Shown here piece after piece: positions 49,800 through 50,000 of a DNA stretch of 50,000 nucleotides. This DNA is from Symbiodinium natans. Lineage: Eukaryota > Sar > Dinophyceae > Suessiales > Symbiodiniaceae. The notes beneath the pieces were generated by a model, which made no database searches, was not told the origin of the DNA, and was given only the letters and a program-made list of their open reading frames with translations. Location: positions 1 through 50,000 of the forward strand of contig CAJNDS010000827.1 of the NCBI GenBank assembly GCA_905221605.1, written 5' to 3'. Every line of letters starts with the position of its first letter. Position 1 is the stretch's first letter. A program made the position numbers and the translations under genes.

Positions 49800-50000
49800 C
49801 CCTAAACCTTTTATACCTCTATACATATATATATATATATACATACATATAGATTATAGACCTTAAACCCTAAACCCCAAACCCTATACATCCTAACCCT
49901 GAGACCTCAAAAACCTTGAGGGTTTAGGGTTCAGAGGGTTTAGGGCTTAGGGCTTATATAGGGTTTAGGGGTTTAGGGTGTAGGGTTTACACAGTTTACA
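49800..50000. repeat. Telomere-type repeats and (TA)n
   Basis: (TA) run at 49820-49841, CCCTAAA units, then TTTAGGG-type units to the window edge. Further 5' exons of the RS-domain gene would lie beyond. Confidence 0.85.

Overview
The window looks like nuclear DNA of a dinoflagellate. No single marker proves this; the case is cumulative. (i) Plant-type telomere motifs (TTTAGGG/CCCTAAA and degenerate forms) are scattered through almost the whole window. (ii) At least two predicted proteins match multicopy families I recognise only from dinoflagellate genomes (Symbiodiniaceae, Prorocentrum). (iii) Several proteins carry the Lys/Ala-rich 'KKPxAK' heads common in that group. (iv) Introns use both GT-AG and GC-AG borders. 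I see no rRNA, tRNA, CRISPR or prokaryotic operon structure. Species cannot be assigned.

Layout. 0-2.3 kb: telomere-like arrays, a 145-bp tandem repeat and one small inverted-repeat element. 2.3-11.2 kb: a minus-strand gene cluster. It holds a methyltransferase-like multicopy protein (5.64-2.31 kb), a Lys/Ala-rich protein (7.48-6.12 kb) and a 545-residue unknown protein (10.77-8.39 kb) whose 16 exons are separated by introns of only 23-73 nt. 11.3-24 kb: exon-like fragments, mostly plus strand, set in degenerate telomere-type sequence, with duplicated segments. 24.1-26.8 kb: purine-rich duplicated modules. 26.8-31.9 kb: complex satellite DNA made of a 55-bp repeat, a ~32-bp repeat, nested inverted 9-bp arrays and tandem hairpins. 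32-36.1 kb: telomere-type sequence with a probable plus-strand gene whose introns consist of or contain TTTAGGG repeats. 36-43 kb: several segmental duplications, one copy carrying a cleanly delimited 389-bp TA-flanked insertion. 42.5-49.8 kb: a second minus-strand cluster with a small unknown gene, a transposase-like multicopy gene and an RRM/proline-rich/acidic/RS-domain protein entering from the right edge.

The most interesting themes concern introns. First, the 8.4-10.8 kb gene has very short introns, nearly all carrying the self-complementary motif TGCATG(CA), which is rare in the adjoining exons. Second, telomere-type repeats appear to serve as intron bodies and even as splice sites (GTTTAG...TTTAG), and one such intron is flanked by a direct repeat, as an insertion would leave. 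Together with numerous small fold-back elements this suggests a genome where introns are gained from short palindromic or telomere-like DNA.

Gene models were built by eye from reading frame, phase agreement and family resemblance. Exon edges outside the three best genes are provisional.
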